A stretch of DNA of 8,281 nucleotides from Clostridia bacterium (GTDB lineage Bacteria > Bacillota_A > Clostridia > TANB77 > CAG-508). Positions 7,065 through 8,281 of this stretch are shown here, piece after piece (position 1 is the first letter of the stretch; each line of letters opens with the position of its first letter). The notes beneath the pieces were generated by a model, which was not told where the DNA came from, did no database searches, and saw only the letters and a program-made list of their open reading frames with translations. The stretch is from positions 1-8,281 of the forward strand of contig JAGATI010000066.1 in NCBI GenBank assembly GCA_017621295.1, read 5' to 3'. The position numbers and the translations under genes were made by a program.

Positions 7065-7092
7065 TTGCAAAATTTACAAATTGTGGTATAAT
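7065..7092 (+). promoter_or_regulatory. Extended -10 promoter of tig
   Basis: A perfect TATAAT (7087-7092) is preceded by TGG (7084-7086), the extended -10 TGn element. TTGCAA (7065-7070) serves as a 4/6 -35 hexamer at 16 bases. The start would be near 7099, leaving a leader of about 40 bases that holds the GGAAAGGA ribosome binding site (7121-7128). Trigger factor can therefore be transcribed independently of the phosphoesterase gene. Confidence 0.75.
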
Positions 7093-7138
7093 AAGGAAGC
7101 TAGTTTTATTTAAATAGCAGGGAAAGGATGAAAATAAT

Positions 7139-8281
7139 ATGAGTATTAAAGTAGAAAAAACAGAAAAAAATAATGAGCTTAAATTAACATTTACAATTGA
7201 AGCAGCTAAATTTGATGAAGGAATGAAAAAAGTATATGCAAAAACAGCAAAATATTTTAACGTTCCAGGATTTAGAAAAGGTAAAGCACCAATGAATATT
7301 ATAGAGAGACAATATGGTTCAGAAATATTTTATGAAGATACTTTCAATGAAATAGTTCCAGAAGTATATGATGAAGAATTAAAAGCAAATAATATAGAAG
7401 CTGTAAGTAGACCAGATATAGATGTTACACAAATAGGAAAAGGTCAAGACTTAATCTTCACAGCAGTTGTACAAATAAAACCAGAAGTAAAACTTGGTAA
7501 ATATAAAGGTATACAATTAAAGAAAATTGAGTATAATGTAACTGATGAAGACATAGACCATGAAATTGGACATATGGCAGAAAAAAATTCAAGATTAGTT
7601 ACTATAGAAGATAGACCAGTAGAAGAAAAAGATATAGCAGTAATAGATTTTGAAGGTTTTGTTGATGGAGTTGCTTTCGATGGTGGAAAAGCAGAAAATC
7701 ATGAATTAGAGATTGGAAGTAACACATTTATTCCAGGATTTGAAGAACAAATAATTGGAATGAAAGCTGAAGAAGAAAAAGATATAAATGTTAAATTTCC
7801 AGAAGAATATTTCTCTAAAGACTTAGCTGGAAAAGATGCTGTATTTAAAATTAAATTACATGAAATTAAAAGAAAAGAATTACCTAAAATAGATGATGAG
7901 TTTGCAAAAGATGTTAGTGAATTTGATACTATCGAAGAGTTAAAAGCAAGCATTAAAGAAAAATTAGAAGAAGAAAATAAATCAAGAGCAAAATATGAAA
8001 CAGAAGATGAAGCTATAAAAACAGTTTGTGATAGTGTAGAAGTAGAAATTCCATCAGGAATGATAGAAACAGAAATTGATAATATGGTAAAAGATGTAGA
8101 AGCAAGACTATCATATCAAGGACTAAAATTAGATCAATATTTACATATGATGAATAAAACAGAAGAAGATTTTAGAAAAGAATATGAAGAACAAGCTCAA
8201 AAATCTGTAAAATCAAGATTAGTATTAGAAGCTATAGTTAAGGATGCAAGTATTGAAATTGCTGAAGAAGAATTAAATGAA
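7139..8281 (+). CDS. tig: Trigger factor, ribosome-associated chaperone (3' end outside the window)
   Basis: Binds the ribosome exit tunnel and folds nascent chains; it also has peptidyl-prolyl isomerase activity. The frame is open from ATG 7139 to the window edge: 381 residues of an expected 420-450. The start is supported by AAAGGA (7123-7128) ten bases upstream and by the family N-terminus. Domains in order: the ribosome-binding domain (about 1-115) with the signature GFRKGKAP at residues 44-51; the FKBP-like isomerase domain (about 160-243) starting near VIDFEGFVDG (168-177) and including PGFEEQIIGMK; and the C-terminal chaperone arms, rich in E and K and including VPSGMIE-like EIPSGMIETEI, cut at the edge. 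An ATG at 7128 opens a four-codon frame ending in TGA that overlaps the tig ATG (ATGA, 7139-7142); it is probably not meaningful. In Firmicutes clpP/clpX often follow tig, but they are not visible here. Confidence 0.97.
   Translation, partial: MSIKVEKTEKNNELKLTFTIEAAKFDEGMKKVYAKTAKYFNVPGFRKGKAPMNIIERQYGSEIFYEDTFNEIVPEVYDEELKANNIEAVSRPDIDVTQIGKGQDLIFTAVVQIKPEVKLGKYKGIQLKKIEYNVTDEDIDHEIGHMAEKNSRLVTIEDRPVEEKDIAVIDFEGFVDGVAFDGGKAENHELEIGSNTFIPGFEEQIIGMKAEEEKDINVKFPEEYFSKDLAGKDAVFKIKLHEIKRKELPKIDDEFAKDVSEFDTIEELKASIKEKLEEENKSRAKYETEDEAIKTVCDSVEVEIPSGMIETEIDNMVKDVEARLSYQGLKLDQYLHMMNKTEEDFRKEYEEQAQKSVKSRLVLEAIVKDASIEIAEEELNE

Noticed and set aside
7128..7142. A four-codon frame (ATG 7128 to TGA 7142) overlapping the tig start as ATGA, resembling a coupled leader peptide.
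   Set aside because: Its ATG abuts the ribosome binding site that is properly spaced for tig, so initiation there is unlikely, and a frame this short is expected by chance.
7699..7953. A minus-strand open frame of 84 codons.
   Set aside because: It is antisense to the trigger factor isomerase domain, which is clearly the coding strand; the serine-rich translation is typical of a shadow frame. The same applies to the minus-strand frames at 799-1029, 2012-2200 and 4349-4591.

Overview
The window is a strongly AT-rich stretch (I estimate under 30% GC) of bacterial chromosome with every gene on the + strand. AGA arginine codons, ATA/TTA/AAA-heavy coding, purine-rich Shine-Dalgarno sites and the gene set (RecN, class II LysRS, a DUF1653 protein, a YwhC-like M50 protease, TsaD, a COG1768-type phosphoesterase, trigger factor) point to a low-GC Firmicute, most likely a Clostridia lineage. 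I cannot name the genus. The content is core housekeeping. I see no insertion sequence, phage gene, CRISPR array or tRNA/rRNA gene.

Layout: 1-79 is a GC-richer tail of something lying upstream; it can fold and ends in a T-run. 180-246 holds a strong promoter and a possible LexA box overlapping the ribosome binding site of recN. recN (247-1870) is broken by one extra base near 373. A near-consensus promoter sits between recN and lysS (1940-3430). A gene-free stretch of about 300 bases (3431-3734) holds several mutually exclusive hairpins ahead of a small DUF1653 gene (3735-3986). Next come a membrane-embedded site-2-type metalloprotease (4152-4925), tsaD (start best placed at 5119, ends 6114), an A-rich and nearly G-free leader with a perfect 14-base tandem repeat, a metallophosphoesterase (start best placed at 6342, ends 7049), and an extended -10 promoter driving trigger factor (7139 to the window end, truncated by the window).

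The genes are loosely packed (gaps of roughly 70-300 bases) and not translationally coupled. Three have convincing promoters of their own (recN, lysS, tig). Functionally they fall into DNA repair (RecN), translation and tRNA modification (LysRS, TsaD), protein folding and membrane proteolysis (trigger factor, M50 protease), and two poorly characterised proteins. They do not form one pathway.

I found no clearly new multi-gene system. The points most worth a second look are the recN frameshift at a CTT-CGG junction, the structured leader before the DUF1653 gene, the possible LexA box, and the structured tail at the left edge.
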